From Sipunculus nudus (Eukaryota > Annelida > Sipuncula > Golfingiida > Sipunculidae): a stretch of 64,000 nucleotides of DNA. Positions 48,669 through 57,029 of the stretch are shown here, in pieces (the stretch's first letter is position 1; every line of letters begins with the position of its first letter). Made by a program: the position numbers and the translations under genes. Below the pieces are notes generated by a model. That model saw only the letters and a list, made by a program, of their open reading frames with translations, ran no database searches and was not told the origin of the DNA. Where the stretch lies: assembly GCA_026874595.1 (NCBI GenBank), contig JAPPUL010000071.1, positions 186,001 through 250,000 on the forward strand, in the 5' to 3' direction.

Positions 48669-50030
48669 ATGGATATAATAATAATAGGAGCAGGCGAGGT
48701 AGGTTATCACATAGCAGAGACGCTTACAGTAGAGGAACATAATGTGGTAATAATAGATAAAGATCCTTATAGGGTAATAGAGATAAACCGTAAGCTTGAT
48801 GTACTAACAGTTGTTGGCTATGGTAGTGAGATAGCTACCTTATTAAAGGCGGGAGTAAAAACATGTGATGTGCTAATTGCGGCAACAGATAAAGATGAGA
48901 GCAATATCATAGCCTGTTTTATAGCAAAGAAATTTAATGTGCCCTTTAAGATTGCACGTATAAGGCATCATTTTTTTGGAGATAAGCTAGATGATGGTGA
49001 AGAAGGAATATTATTTACAAAAGAAGAGCTTGGAATAGATGTACTAATAAATCCGGAACATGTAACAACGGAAAGAATATTAAAACTAATAACGTCGCCG
49101 GCAGCTTTTGAGATAGTGGAGTTTGATGAAGAAGACGTTATGATAAAGGGTTATCGCATAACATCGGGCTTACAGATAGCAGATATGAATATAAAGGAGA
49201 TAGGCCAAATAGAGGCATTAAAGAGGATGTTGATATTGGCGATAATCCGAAATGATGAGTTAATAGTCCCGCAAGGAGAAGGCAATTTAGTAGGAGGTGA
49301 TAAAGTCTATATAATAGCAAAGAAGGAAGACTTTGCTGTTATAGCACCATATTTTCATGAATCATACAAGGAAATACATAAGGTATTTATAATAGGGGTT
49401 TCTAAAATAACGCACTTACTATGCGAGGAGTTTGAGAGACAGGGTAAATCTATTAAGGTGATAGAGGAGGATAGGGCTAAGTGTATAAGTTTTTCGGAGC
49501 AATTTCATAAGATAGAGGTCGTAAACTGTAGTTATACAGATAGGGAGGCATTAGTAGAGGAGGGATTAGGAAATATAGATTCATTTTTGGCGGTATCAGA
49601 TGATGAGGAAAAAAACATTCTGGCCTCAATGATAGCTAAACAAGAGAGTGTCCCCAAAACAATAGCAAGTATACAGAGAAAAGATTATCTTCCGTTGGTA
49701 TCGCTTGCGGGAGTAGATGCAATTGTTATACCAAAGATAGCCACAGTCGGAGAAATATTAAAATACATAAGGCGTGGAAACGTATTATCGATAGTGATGT
49801 TAGGAGAGAATAATGCAGAGATAATAGAATATATAGTAAGAGAAGATAATAAGCTAATAGGAATCCCCCTTAAAGAAATACGTTTTCCAAAAGGATGTTT
49901 AATAGCAGCAATAATACGAGGACAGGAGAAGATCATACCAAAAGGAGAAGATTTAATAAAGGCGGACGACAAGATAATAATATTTTCAAGTTCAGAGACA
50001 GTACAAGTAGTAGGGGAGTTTTTTGGATAG
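48669..50030 (+). CDS. trkA: Trk potassium uptake regulatory protein TrkA
   Basis: A 453-residue peripheral membrane protein that binds NAD(H) and gates TrkH. Two RCK halves are visible: DIIIIGAGEVGYHIAETLTVE at the start and VFIIGVSKITHLLCEEFERQ near residue 237. Each is followed by a TrkA-C domain, the last ending KADDKIIIFSSSETVQVV. The second half has lost the strict GxGxxG dinucleotide motif. The start is ATG. trkH follows with only 3 bp between, so they are one operon. Confidence 0.95.
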   Translation: MDIIIIGAGEVGYHIAETLTVEEHNVVIIDKDPYRVIEINRKLDVLTVVGYGSEIATLLKAGVKTCDVLIAATDKDESNIIACFIAKKFNVPFKIARIRHHFFGDKLDDGEEGILFTKEELGIDVLINPEHVTTERILKLITSPAAFEIVEFDEEDVMIKGYRITSGLQIADMNIKEIGQIEALKRMLILAIIRNDELIVPQGEGNLVGGDKVYIIAKKEDFAVIAPYFHESYKEIHKVFIIGVSKITHLLCEEFERQGKSIKVIEEDRAKCISFSEQFHKIEVVNCSYTDREALVEEGLGNIDSFLAVSDDEEKNILASMIAKQESVPKTIASIQRKDYLPLVSLAGVDAIVIPKIATVGEILKYIRRGNVLSIVMLGENNAEIIEYIVREDNKLIGIPLKEIRFPKGCLIAAIIRGQEKIIPKGEDLIKADDKIIIFSSSETVQVVGEFFG

Positions 50031-50033
50031 CGT

Positions 50034-51545
50034 ATGAATTTTGGAATAGTTTTATACGTACAAAGCATACTAATACTATTTATAGGTTTCTTTGAGATAT
50101 TTCCGTTAATGTTCTCGCTATACTATGGTGAGAATGATATGCTGCCATTTATAGAGTCGATAGGCCTTACTATGCTAATAGGAGTTGTCTTAAACTTGCT
50201 GACAAAAAGGTATAGGAAGACAAATCTAAAAGCCCGCGAGAGTTTTGCAATAGTTACCTTTGGTTGGATAACAGCAGCATTATTCGCAACAATACCTTTT
50301 ATGCTGCACTCCTACTACTATCCAGAATTAGACAAAGGAGTAATACATACCTTTACAGACGCTTATTTTGAGATGATGAGCGGCTTTACAACAACAGGTG
50401 CAACAATACTTTTAGATATAGAGAGTTTTCCGCATGGGTTATTGTTCTGGAGAAGTTTATCAAATTGGCTTGGAGGGATGGGGATAATAGTGCTTGCGAT
50501 AGCAATCTTACCGACACTTGGAATAGGAGGGATGCAGTTATACCAGGCTGAGGTACCGGGCCCGGTATCGGAGAAGATATCGCCGAGGATAAGTCAGACA
50601 GCAAAGATATTGTGGGGAGTATATGTAATATTTACGGTAATGCAGACAATAAGTTTAATGATAGTGGGAATGGATTTTTTTGATGCAATATGCCATTCAT
50701 TTTCGACGATAGCAACGGGAGGTTTCTCGATAAAAAATGAAAGTATAGGACATTATGATGCAATAGCAGTAGAAGGGATAGTAATATTCTTCATGATTTT
50801 GTCGGGAACAAGTTTCGCCTTGCACTATAGAGTATTAATAATGAAAGAGAGGAGTTATTTAAAGGATAGAGAGTTTCGGATATATATTATTGCTATATTG
50901 GTAGTAAGTGTTTTGGTATTATTAACAACGCTTGAAAGTAATTATGAAGGAGATATAGTAAAGGCCTTAAGATATATCATATTTCAGGTGGTATCGATAA
51001 TAACAACAACAGGTTTAGGAGTTGGTCTTGATGGAGATATATATCATTATGGTGTATGGACAGCCTTTGGCCAATTTTTGATATTGATATTAATGTTTGT
51101 AGGGGGGTGTGCGGGGTCAACTAGTGGAGGAATAAAGCTTATGAGGATATACTTATTGTTTAAATATGTATATATAGAGCTTGTAAAGTTTATTTACCCA
51201 AGACATATAAAGTTGGTCCGAGTTGGACGTCAGGTGGTAGCAGATAGTGTTTTGCTGTCGACGCTAGGTTTTATAATGCTACATATGATAGTTTTAGTAA
51301 TAGCGGTATTGATATTAAATTATTTTGAGAATGATTTAGTTGAGAGTTTTGCGGGAGTACTTGCAACTTTAAATAATGTAGGGCCTGGGCTTGGAAAGAT
51401 AGGGCCTGATGGTAATTATGGCCATATAACGGATGTTGGGAAGTGGCTATTGACGTTTTGTATGTTGTTGGGGCGACTTGAGTTTTATGGGGTATTGATA
51501 TTATTTTTCCCATTTGCTTGGGAGAAGGAGAGGAGTGATAATTAA
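50034..51545 (+). CDS. trkH: Trk potassium uptake transporter TrkH
   Basis: The membrane subunit of the Trk K+ system, 503 residues, with about 10-12 membrane segments and four selectivity-loop motifs: MMSGFTTTGATILLD, FSTIATGGFSIKN, ITTTGLGVGLDGD and ATLNNVGPGLGKIGPDGNYG. The third and fourth loops deviate a little from the canonical TTG. The ATG at 50034 is 3 bp after trkA, and a P-II-type gene follows 25 bp later on the same strand. Confidence 0.95.
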   Translation: MNFGIVLYVQSILILFIGFFEIFPLMFSLYYGENDMLPFIESIGLTMLIGVVLNLLTKRYRKTNLKARESFAIVTFGWITAALFATIPFMLHSYYYPELDKGVIHTFTDAYFEMMSGFTTTGATILLDIESFPHGLLFWRSLSNWLGGMGIIVLAIAILPTLGIGGMQLYQAEVPGPVSEKISPRISQTAKILWGVYVIFTVMQTISLMIVGMDFFDAICHSFSTIATGGFSIKNESIGHYDAIAVEGIVIFFMILSGTSFALHYRVLIMKERSYLKDREFRIYIIAILVVSVLVLLTTLESNYEGDIVKALRYIIFQVVSIITTTGLGVGLDGDIYHYGVWTAFGQFLILILMFVGGCAGSTSGGIKLMRIYLLFKYVYIELVKFIYPRHIKLVRVGRQVVADSVLLSTLGFIMLHMIVLVIAVLILNYFENDLVESFAGVLATLNNVGPGLGKIGPDGNYGHITDVGKWLLTFCMLLGRLEFYGVLILFFPFAWEKERSDN

Positions 51546-51570
51546 TTAGGAAAAGACAGGAGTTATAGAA

Positions 51571-51918
51571 ATGAAGAAGTTAGAGGCAATAATAGAGCCT
51601 GGGAAATTGGAGGAGGTAAAGGAGGGGTTATCGGAGGTAGGAGTTAGTCGCATGCATGTAACAGAGATACATGGTTTTGGACGTCAGAAGAGGGAGGAGA
51701 AAGTATTTTCAGGACATAAGTACGAAGTAAGTTTCATGAGGAAGCTTAAGCTAACAATAATAGTGAATGATGATTTTGTAGAACTTGCGATAGAAGCGAT
51801 ATTAAAGAGTGCAAGAACAGGAGTAGAGGGTAAGGTAGGGGATGGTAAGATTTTTGTATATCCGATAGATGATTGTATAAAGATAAGGACAGGAGAGCGA
51901 ATGGAAAAGGCAGTCTAG
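51571..51918 (+). CDS. P-II family nitrogen-regulatory protein
   Basis: A 115-residue P-II signal protein (GlnB/GlnK type). It starts MKKLEAIIEPGKLEEVKEGL, has the T-loop FGRQKREEKVFSGHKYEVSF with the uridylylation-type tyrosine (Tyr 51 equivalent; Tyr 46 is Phe), and the GVEGKVGDGKIFVYPIDDCIKIRTGE signature. P-II proteins sense 2-oxoglutarate and ATP/ADP. It is the third gene of the trkA-trkH cluster; no amtB or glnA is nearby. Its stop codon overlaps that of the convergent gene by 4 bp. Confidence 0.93.
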   Translation: MKKLEAIIEPGKLEEVKEGLSEVGVSRMHVTEIHGFGRQKREEKVFSGHKYEVSFMRKLKLTIIVNDDFVELAIEAILKSARTGVEGKVGDGKIFVYPIDDCIKIRTGERMEKAV

Positions 51919-53186
51919 AGGTTTTGGTTATGGATCAAAGAGTTTAAGATAATGGCATTCAGTTGGTCGATAGCAAGAGAAATGGTTTTTCGTTTGGGAT
52001 GGGGTGCTATTTTGATACCGATGATGTTGATATATCGTTTAGAAGCTGGCGTTTTAAAATATGTAATATATTGTCTTGGGATAGGGGCAAAAATCTGTCT
52101 CCAGCCGTTAAAGTTGATATGAGTTAAAGCAAGTTCAAAGAATCTACCCTTACCCTCTTCAAAGATCAAAGAAAACTGTTCATAGTTTTTGTAACCTTTA
52201 ATCCAGATGGAGATATTGTGTTCCCAAAGCAGTTTATATTTTTGATAGAAAGCGATAAGAAGGTACTGTTTATTAAAAGGCTGAAGATTAATGCCTAAGA
52301 AGTAGTTATCATTAAATAAAGAGAGCAAATGTTTCAAATTCTTTGTTGGGCCAGGAGTAGTTGGGCCAGGAGTAGAGTGAGAGTCAATAAAAAGCTCTTT
52401 TTTAGACGTATTGTTTAAATTGAAAACGAAAGCATTGTTAAAATTGCGATTAAAAGGCTCAATAAATTGTATGGGGTCAAGGAATTGGTTTTTAAAAGAT
52501 TTTCTAAAGTTGTACGAGAAAGGTTTTGAGAAAGAGATTTGAATATGTTTGAGGGAAGAGGTATTAGTTCTAAGGATACGTATTTTAGAAAGAGAGATAG
52601 GTTTATTCCAAGAGATGGGATTGGGATTAGCTTTTAGGTTTTTACTTACGAGGTTAAAAAAGAGTTTATGCCAGATGTTTGGTTTATATTTTTTTAAGGA
52701 GATAGAAAAAATAGAAAGTCTGCCATTTGGCATAATAAGGAAAAAAGAAATAGAGATATAGGGAGTAGAAGTTTTAATCCAAAAGTCTACGGAGCGGGTC
52801 GAAGTAGGCAAAGTAGTTTTCTTTTTAGGGATTAAATCGATAAAAGTATCTTTTTTTGACAAGAAGGAAGCTTTGATATTGAAAGTAAGAGATTTAAAAG
52901 GGATAGTCTTATAGTTATTGGAGATGGTACTTTGGTTTATGAAGAAGTTGTGCGGGGAGTTATTTTGAGAGACTGTATAAAAGGAGTTTATATCTTCAGT
53001 GATAAAGTTAGCTTTTAGGAGGGTTTTAGTGTTATAAATGTTCTTATAATAAAAGGGAGAGAAGAACTTTTTAAGGATTTTCTTATTAAGGAAAGGGATA
53101 CCGGAGCCAATACGAGAGTCAGCCTGTTGAGACAGAGTGATAATAGAAAAGCAAGAGATTACTAAATATAAAAATAAAGCATTCAT
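51915..53186 (-). CDS. FlaA-like exported protein with duplicated domain
   Basis: A 423-residue protein with a signal peptide (NALFLYLVISCFSIITLSQQA). Two similar halves are visible. The first has SVDFWIKTSTPYISISFFLI, then SLKKYKPNIWHKLFFNLVSK. The second has NISIWIKGYKNYEQFSLIF, then LTHINFNGWRQIFAPIPRQY. Both resemble the GWRTL/GWHKL core of the other two FlaA-like proteins here. So this is probably a third flagellar-sheath or related periplasmic protein. It is a lagging-strand gene, rich in Asn, Ser, Phe and Lys; a 15-bp tandem duplication in it gives PGPTTPGPT. Confidence 0.68.
   Translation of the reverse strand: MNALFLYLVISCFSIITLSQQADSRIGSGIPFLNKKILKKFFSPFYYKNIYNTKTLLKANFITEDINSFYTVSQNNSPHNFFINQSTISNNYKTIPFKSLTFNIKASFLSKKDTFIDLIPKKKTTLPTSTRSVDFWIKTSTPYISISFFLIMPNGRLSIFSISLKKYKPNIWHKLFFNLVSKNLKANPNPISWNKPISLSKIRILRTNTSSLKHIQISFSKPFSYNFRKSFKNQFLDPIQFIEPFNRNFNNAFVFNLNNTSKKELFIDSHSTPGPTTPGPTKNLKHLLSLFNDNYFLGINLQPFNKQYLLIAFYQKYKLLWEHNISIWIKGYKNYEQFSLIFEEGKGRFFELALTHINFNGWRQIFAPIPRQYITYFKTPASKRYINIIGIKIAPHPKRKTISLAIDQLNAIILNSLIHNQNL
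52345..52374. repeat. 15-bp in-frame tandem duplication
   Basis: GTTGGGCCAGGAGTA is duplicated perfectly inside the FlaA-like gene, adding five codons (the second PGPT in PGPTTPGPT). The unit is a multiple of three and lies in the linker between the two halves of the protein. Confidence 0.9.
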
Positions 53187-53506
53187 AAGCGTTTACAATA
53201 GTCGTCCTAAATGTATGAAATGAGAAGTGATAAAGTCAAAAAAGGTAAAAATAGTTAATAAAGGTAAAAATAGTTAATATATGATGTTAAGAATAAATAA
53301 ATAAATAAAAGAAGTAATAGTTATTATCTTTTGGAAAGAAGGTAGAAAGAAGGTGGAATAATGAAAAAAAGAGATAGATTATGGTAAAAAGGGAAAAAAA
53401 TAGAAGAAAATAGAAAAAAGGAATGAAAAAAAGGAGATAGGGGTTTAATGAGAAAAATAAAGGAGCAAGGAGAAAATAAGTAATGATAAGAAAAGGAGAA
53501 AGTAGC
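53187..53506. other. 320-bp gap with purine-only tract before degP
   Basis: No coding frame in use is seen. A 19-bp perfect tandem duplication occupies 53241-53278 (unit AAAGGTAAAAATAGTTAAT). From about 53334 to 53506 the plus strand is almost purely A and G, a homopurine tract of about 170 bases with several AAGGAG-type motifs, ending in the degP ribosome-binding site. The region is divergent, so it should carry promoters for both the FlaA-like gene and degP. Confidence 0.6.
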
Positions 53507-55057
53507 ATGAAAAAAGGTATAATAAATAGGCTTAAGGGAGGCTGGTATATAGCGGTCTTGTTTATGTTTTTGGGAGTAGGAGGATATTTAGTTGTAACGG
53601 AAGGAAAGATATATAGCAACCCGACGGAGAAACAAAAAGCCGTTAAAGAGATAAAAGAGAGCAAAGAAAATAAACGGGTTCAAAGAGATAGGCAAGCCTT
53701 ACAAACAGCCTTATCTGTCCAAAGAGCGATAAGGAATGTAGCAAAGTCAGTAACACCATCTGTTGTAAATATAAGGACAGAGAAAACGGTACGCCAAGAT
53801 AGATTACAACCGAATCCTTTTTTTGATTTTTTCAGAGACTATTTTAGAGATTACAATGGAGGTCCCAAGAAGCTTAGATCACTGGGTTCAGGATTTGTAT
53901 TAAGCCAAGAGGGCTACATAGTAACAAATAATCATGTAATAAACGACGCTGATGAGATAACAATAGTCTTTCCTGATGAGAAGGAATATAAGGGGAAGGT
54001 AGTGGGAATAGATAAGAGGACAGACATAGCGGTTATAAAGATAAATCCAAAGAGCAGACATAATATACCAGTAACGCCATTAGGTAATTCAGATAAGGTA
54101 GACATAGGAGACTTTGCAATAGCGATAGGAAATCCATTTGGATTAAAGGGAACATTTACATTAGGCGTAATAAGTGCACGAGGACGAGATAACATAGATC
54201 AAGATGCAGGATTAAAAAATTATATACAAACAGATGCCTCAATAAACCAGGGAAATAGTGGGGGCCCGTTATTGAATATAGAAGGGCAGGCGATAGGAAT
54301 GAATACAAGTATTTATTCTACTACTGGTGGCTCTGTAGGGATAGGTTTTGCAATACCAATAAATATAGTGAAGAACATAGTGGTACATTTGATTGAAAAG
54401 GGCTCTATATCGCGAGGTTTTTTAGGAGTGGGTATAAGCTCGATACCGGATGATGTTGCAAAACATTTTGGTATAGATAAGAGGACAGGGATATTCATAC
54501 AGCAAGTAGAGGATGGGGGTCCGGCAAGTAAGGGTGGAATAAAGGCAGGAGATATAATACTTAAATTAAATGGACAAAAGATCACATCAACGAGCAAATT
54601 ACAAAGGCTAGTAAGTTCTTATCCTGAGGGAACACGGGTAGCACTTGATATATTGAGGAATGGGAAACAGCAGAAGAAGTATGTAACATTGGGCTCAATG
54701 GGTTCACGGGATGCTATTGCACGAGGTGGAGACGGGAGGAGGCCAAGCGGAAAAAGTAAGGGAGAGAAAGGCAAAGCTTTTTTAGGGATTACGGTAGGGA
54801 GCGTTGAGGATAATTATAAATATTTTAGATTGAATAGAGAGACAAAGGGGGTCGTTATTTTGGGAGTAGAAGAGAGTTCAGAAGCATACAAGAGTGGGCT
54901 TCGAGTAGGTGATGTTATAAAGAGTATAAATTTTAATGAGATTAAGACAGTAAAGGATTTTTGGGGTTTTGTGGGCAGGAAAAGCAAGGGAGTAAAATCC
55001 TTTCTTGTAAATGTAATGCGCGGAGGAAGGAGTAGTTTTGTTGTGGTTAAGAGGTAG
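53507..55057 (+). CDS. DegP/HtrA-type periplasmic serine protease
   Basis: A 516-residue protease and chaperone for envelope proteins. An N-terminal anchor (GGWYIAVLFMFLGVGGYLV) precedes the trypsin-like domain with the triad His in IVTNNHVIND, Asp in KRTDIAVIK and Ser in INQGNSGGPL. Two PDZ domains follow (about 285-390 and 425-510), with the second one preceded by a Gly/Lys-rich linker. The ATG at 53507 with AGGAG upstream is preferred; an ATG at 53483 would add 8 residues. Confidence 0.94.
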   Translation: MKKGIINRLKGGWYIAVLFMFLGVGGYLVVTEGKIYSNPTEKQKAVKEIKESKENKRVQRDRQALQTALSVQRAIRNVAKSVTPSVVNIRTEKTVRQDRLQPNPFFDFFRDYFRDYNGGPKKLRSLGSGFVLSQEGYIVTNNHVINDADEITIVFPDEKEYKGKVVGIDKRTDIAVIKINPKSRHNIPVTPLGNSDKVDIGDFAIAIGNPFGLKGTFTLGVISARGRDNIDQDAGLKNYIQTDASINQGNSGGPLLNIEGQAIGMNTSIYSTTGGSVGIGFAIPINIVKNIVVHLIEKGSISRGFLGVGISSIPDDVAKHFGIDKRTGIFIQQVEDGGPASKGGIKAGDIILKLNGQKITSTSKLQRLVSSYPEGTRVALDILRNGKQQKKYVTLGSMGSRDAIARGGDGRRPSGKSKGEKGKAFLGITVGSVEDNYKYFRLNRETKGVVILGVEESSEAYKSGLRVGDVIKSINFNEIKTVKDFWGFVGRKSKGVKSFLVNVMRGGRSSFVVVKR

Positions 55058-55103
55058 ATTATAGGATGATTATAAGATAAGGTATTTGGGTAATAAATTT
55101 GTC

Positions 55104-55132
55104 TTGACATAAAAGTAAAATATGGTTAGATT
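55104..55132 (+). promoter_or_regulatory. Candidate promoter for tRNA-Val
   Basis: TTGACA (55104-55109, perfect -35) is followed after 17 bp by TAGATT (55127-55132, 4/6 to the -10). Transcription would start near 55139, about 33 nt before the tRNA. It lies after the degP stop codon and fits a stable-RNA promoter. Confidence 0.55.
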
Positions 55133-55171
55133 ACTTTTTACTGTTATATATGGATGACGTAGGGAGAAAAA

Positions 55172-55244
55172 GGGAGCTTAGCTCAGCTGGGAGAGCACCT
55201 GTTTTACACGCAGGGGGTCAGAGGTTCGAGCCCTCTAGCTCCCA
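55172..55244 (+). tRNA. tRNA-Val (anticodon UAC)
   Basis: A 73-nt cloverleaf. The acceptor stem GGGAGCT pairs with AGCTCCC, followed by discriminator A. The D arm contains AGCTCAGCTGGGAGAGC. The anticodon stem CCTGT/GCAGG encloses the loop TTTACAC, so the anticodon is UAC for valine. The T arm has GGTTCGAGCC. The CCA end is not encoded. It lies between degP and two small uncharacterised genes. Confidence 0.95.
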
Positions 55245-55295
55245 AAATGATAGAAGACAATAAAGCTAAACAAAAGTATAAGTCAAGCAAAAGTA

Positions 55296-55577
55296 ATGTC
55301 GCCAAAATCTGAAGAAGAGAGTAACTTTAACAAGATATGGGATTTAGTGGAAAAGACAGGGATATGGGATGGGCTCATACGGGGAATAAGGTTCACACCG
55401 GAGGAGCTTGATAAACGCAGTCAAGGAGCAGCAGAGATCTTATCAGAACAATCGAAGATAATATTGAGCATGAGATTAAACGAGATACCTGAGGATATAA
55501 AACAGAGCGTAGATAGTATAAAGAAATATATAAGGCATAAAAGATACCTAGAGGGACTTGAGATAAAAGGAGAGTAG
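55296..55577 (+). CDS. Uncharacterised small protein
   Basis: I do not recognise this 93-residue protein. It is predicted mostly helical and charged, with NFNKIWDLVEKTGIWDGLIRGI, then RFTPEELDKRSQG, and a Lys/Arg-rich C-terminus. It has no signal peptide or membrane segment. The next gene starts 13 bp later with a good ribosome-binding site, so the two are probably co-transcribed. It starts 51 bp after the tRNA, on a strand with leading-strand composition, which supports coding. Confidence 0.6.
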   Translation: MSPKSEEESNFNKIWDLVEKTGIWDGLIRGIRFTPEELDKRSQGAAEILSEQSKIILSMRLNEIPEDIKQSVDSIKKYIRHKRYLEGLEIKGE

Positions 55578-55590
55578 GAGGAGATAAGCG

Positions 55591-55980
55591 ATGTCGGAGA
55601 GCTGGTTTTTCGAGAAGAGAATAAAGGATATAGTAAAGGAAGGGATAGAGGAGGTAGAACTTGAGGGACGCTTAATTGGGACAGGGGTATTGAACTTTGG
55701 AGTATCTGGAGATAGATGTCACGGGAAAGTAACCTTACAAAGGACAAAGGTAGTGCCTGAGGGAGCAAAGCGTGCTATAGTATATTTAGGGTCATATAGG
55801 TATAGATTTGGGAAAGGGAGTCAAACAGAATCAAAGGTGGGCGAGATATTGTTAGATTATGGAATAAATAGTTTTCGAGAGAACAAGTTACAAGCGGGAC
55901 TTGATTTTGCGTTAAAAGATAAGCATGGAGATAAATCATTTAAAGCCAAAGTAGAACTTCTGGTACTGTATTTCAGTTAA
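55591..55980 (+). CDS. Uncharacterised protein, partner of the upstream small gene
   Basis: I do not recognise this 129-residue protein. It looks like a mixed alpha/beta domain: WFFEKRIKDIVKEGIEEVEL helical at the start, then LIGTGVLNFGVSGDRCHGKVT and YLGSYRYRFGKGSQTE strands, and a final LDFALKDKHGDKSFKAKVEL. No membrane segment. GGAGGAG lies 8-14 nt upstream of the ATG, 13 bp after the previous gene. The pair may form a small complex; no function can be given. Confidence 0.62.
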   Translation: MSESWFFEKRIKDIVKEGIEEVELEGRLIGTGVLNFGVSGDRCHGKVTLQRTKVVPEGAKRAIVYLGSYRYRFGKGSQTESKVGEILLDYGINSFRENKLQAGLDFALKDKHGDKSFKAKVELLVLYFS

Positions 55981-56027
55981 AATCTTTTCTAAACTGAAGT
56001 TATAAAGCAAACAATCTTATTAATATG

Positions 56028-57029
56028 TTATAAACTATTATCCTGAGAAAAGAGATATTCTATTTCAGATACGGCAATATCAGTAGCATCAAACTCTTGT
56101 AAAAGAGTGATAGCTTTATATAAATCGCTATCCTTAACAACTAATGTAATATTTATAACAGAAGCATTATTAGAAGATAGAGATAAAGACTTGGCAATAT
56201 TAAAGGTTTTAACATGTATGTTTTTGTTTATAAGTTGCTTTTGAAAATTCTTTTCAAAAGAGGTTGAATTATGAAAGAGAATATTGGTCATAATGCGCTT
56301 ATGAATTTTAGCTTTCTGATGACTTATAATTTTGTCAATAAACTCTTTAATAATGGGGTGGTTGTGAAGGGAGTGTTTGGATAAGTTAGAGGAGATAAGA
56401 CAAGCAGCAGAATTGAAAATGGTGCCATCCTTTAGAGTTTTGAGGTGATTTTCTTTTAAAGTGTTCCCAGTACTAGTTAAGTCGACGATAATATCGGCAA
56501 GATCTGTTTTTGGAGCAATCTCCAGTACGCCAGAAGCGCTAACGAGATTATAATAATAGATTTGATTACGATATAAAAAATCTTTAGTAAGGTTTAAGAA
56601 TTTAGTAGCTATTCTAATAGGACTAACCTTTTTAAGGAAACGTTGCTTAGCAAGGTATGCAAGGTCAAACACAGACTGTACATGTATCCAGCTATAAGGG
56701 ACAGCAACGACAAGATCAGCGGTACCGAAGCCAAGATTATGAATTAAAATGTTCTCAGAGGGAAAAGTGTGTTCTCTAACGATGTCCCGACCAGTGATAC
56801 CGATATCAGCAATACCCGAGAAGACCTTTTCGGGAATATCCTCAGCCCGCTGAAAGATGATATTAATGTTGTAATTTTTGATAAACCCTTCATACTGTCG
56901 ATTATTCGCACGATGGACGTCAAAGCCACATTCTTTCAGGAAAGAGATAGTCTGCTCACATAGAATACCTTTACTGGGCAAAGTGATAGTGATAAAGTTC
57001 TTGAAGTTATTATAGCCCATAAATCTCAC
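56028..57029 (-). CDS. hisG: ATP phosphoribosyltransferase with C-terminal regulatory domain
   Basis: The first histidine-synthesis enzyme, 333 residues. The catalytic part has NFITITLPSKGILCEQTISFL, ADIGITGRDIV, TADLVVAVPYSW and ADIIVDLTSTGNTLKENHL, the PRPP-site region. The end (about residues 260-330) is a HisG C-terminal domain, with VVKDSDLYKAITLLQEFDATDIAVSEIEYLF. HisG that works with HisZ is usually the short form without this domain. The ATG overlaps the TGA of hisZ (ATGA), so the two are coupled. Lagging-strand gene. Confidence 0.9.
   Translation of the reverse strand: MRFMGYNNFKNFITITLPSKGILCEQTISFLKECGFDVHRANNRQYEGFIKNYNINIIFQRAEDIPEKVFSGIADIGITGRDIVREHTFPSENILIHNLGFGTADLVVAVPYSWIHVQSVFDLAYLAKQRFLKKVSPIRIATKFLNLTKDFLYRNQIYYYNLVSASGVLEIAPKTDLADIIVDLTSTGNTLKENHLKTLKDGTIFNSAACLISSNLSKHSLHNHPIIKEFIDKIISHQKAKIHKRIMTNILFHNSTSFEKNFQKQLINKNIHVKTFNIAKSLSLSSNNASVINITLVVKDSDLYKAITLLQEFDATDIAVSEIEYLFSQDNSL

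Noticed and set aside
53287-53664. 125-codon minus-strand frame opposite the degP leader
   Set aside because: It is a Phe/Leu/Pro translation of the purine tract and the start of degP; no family features.
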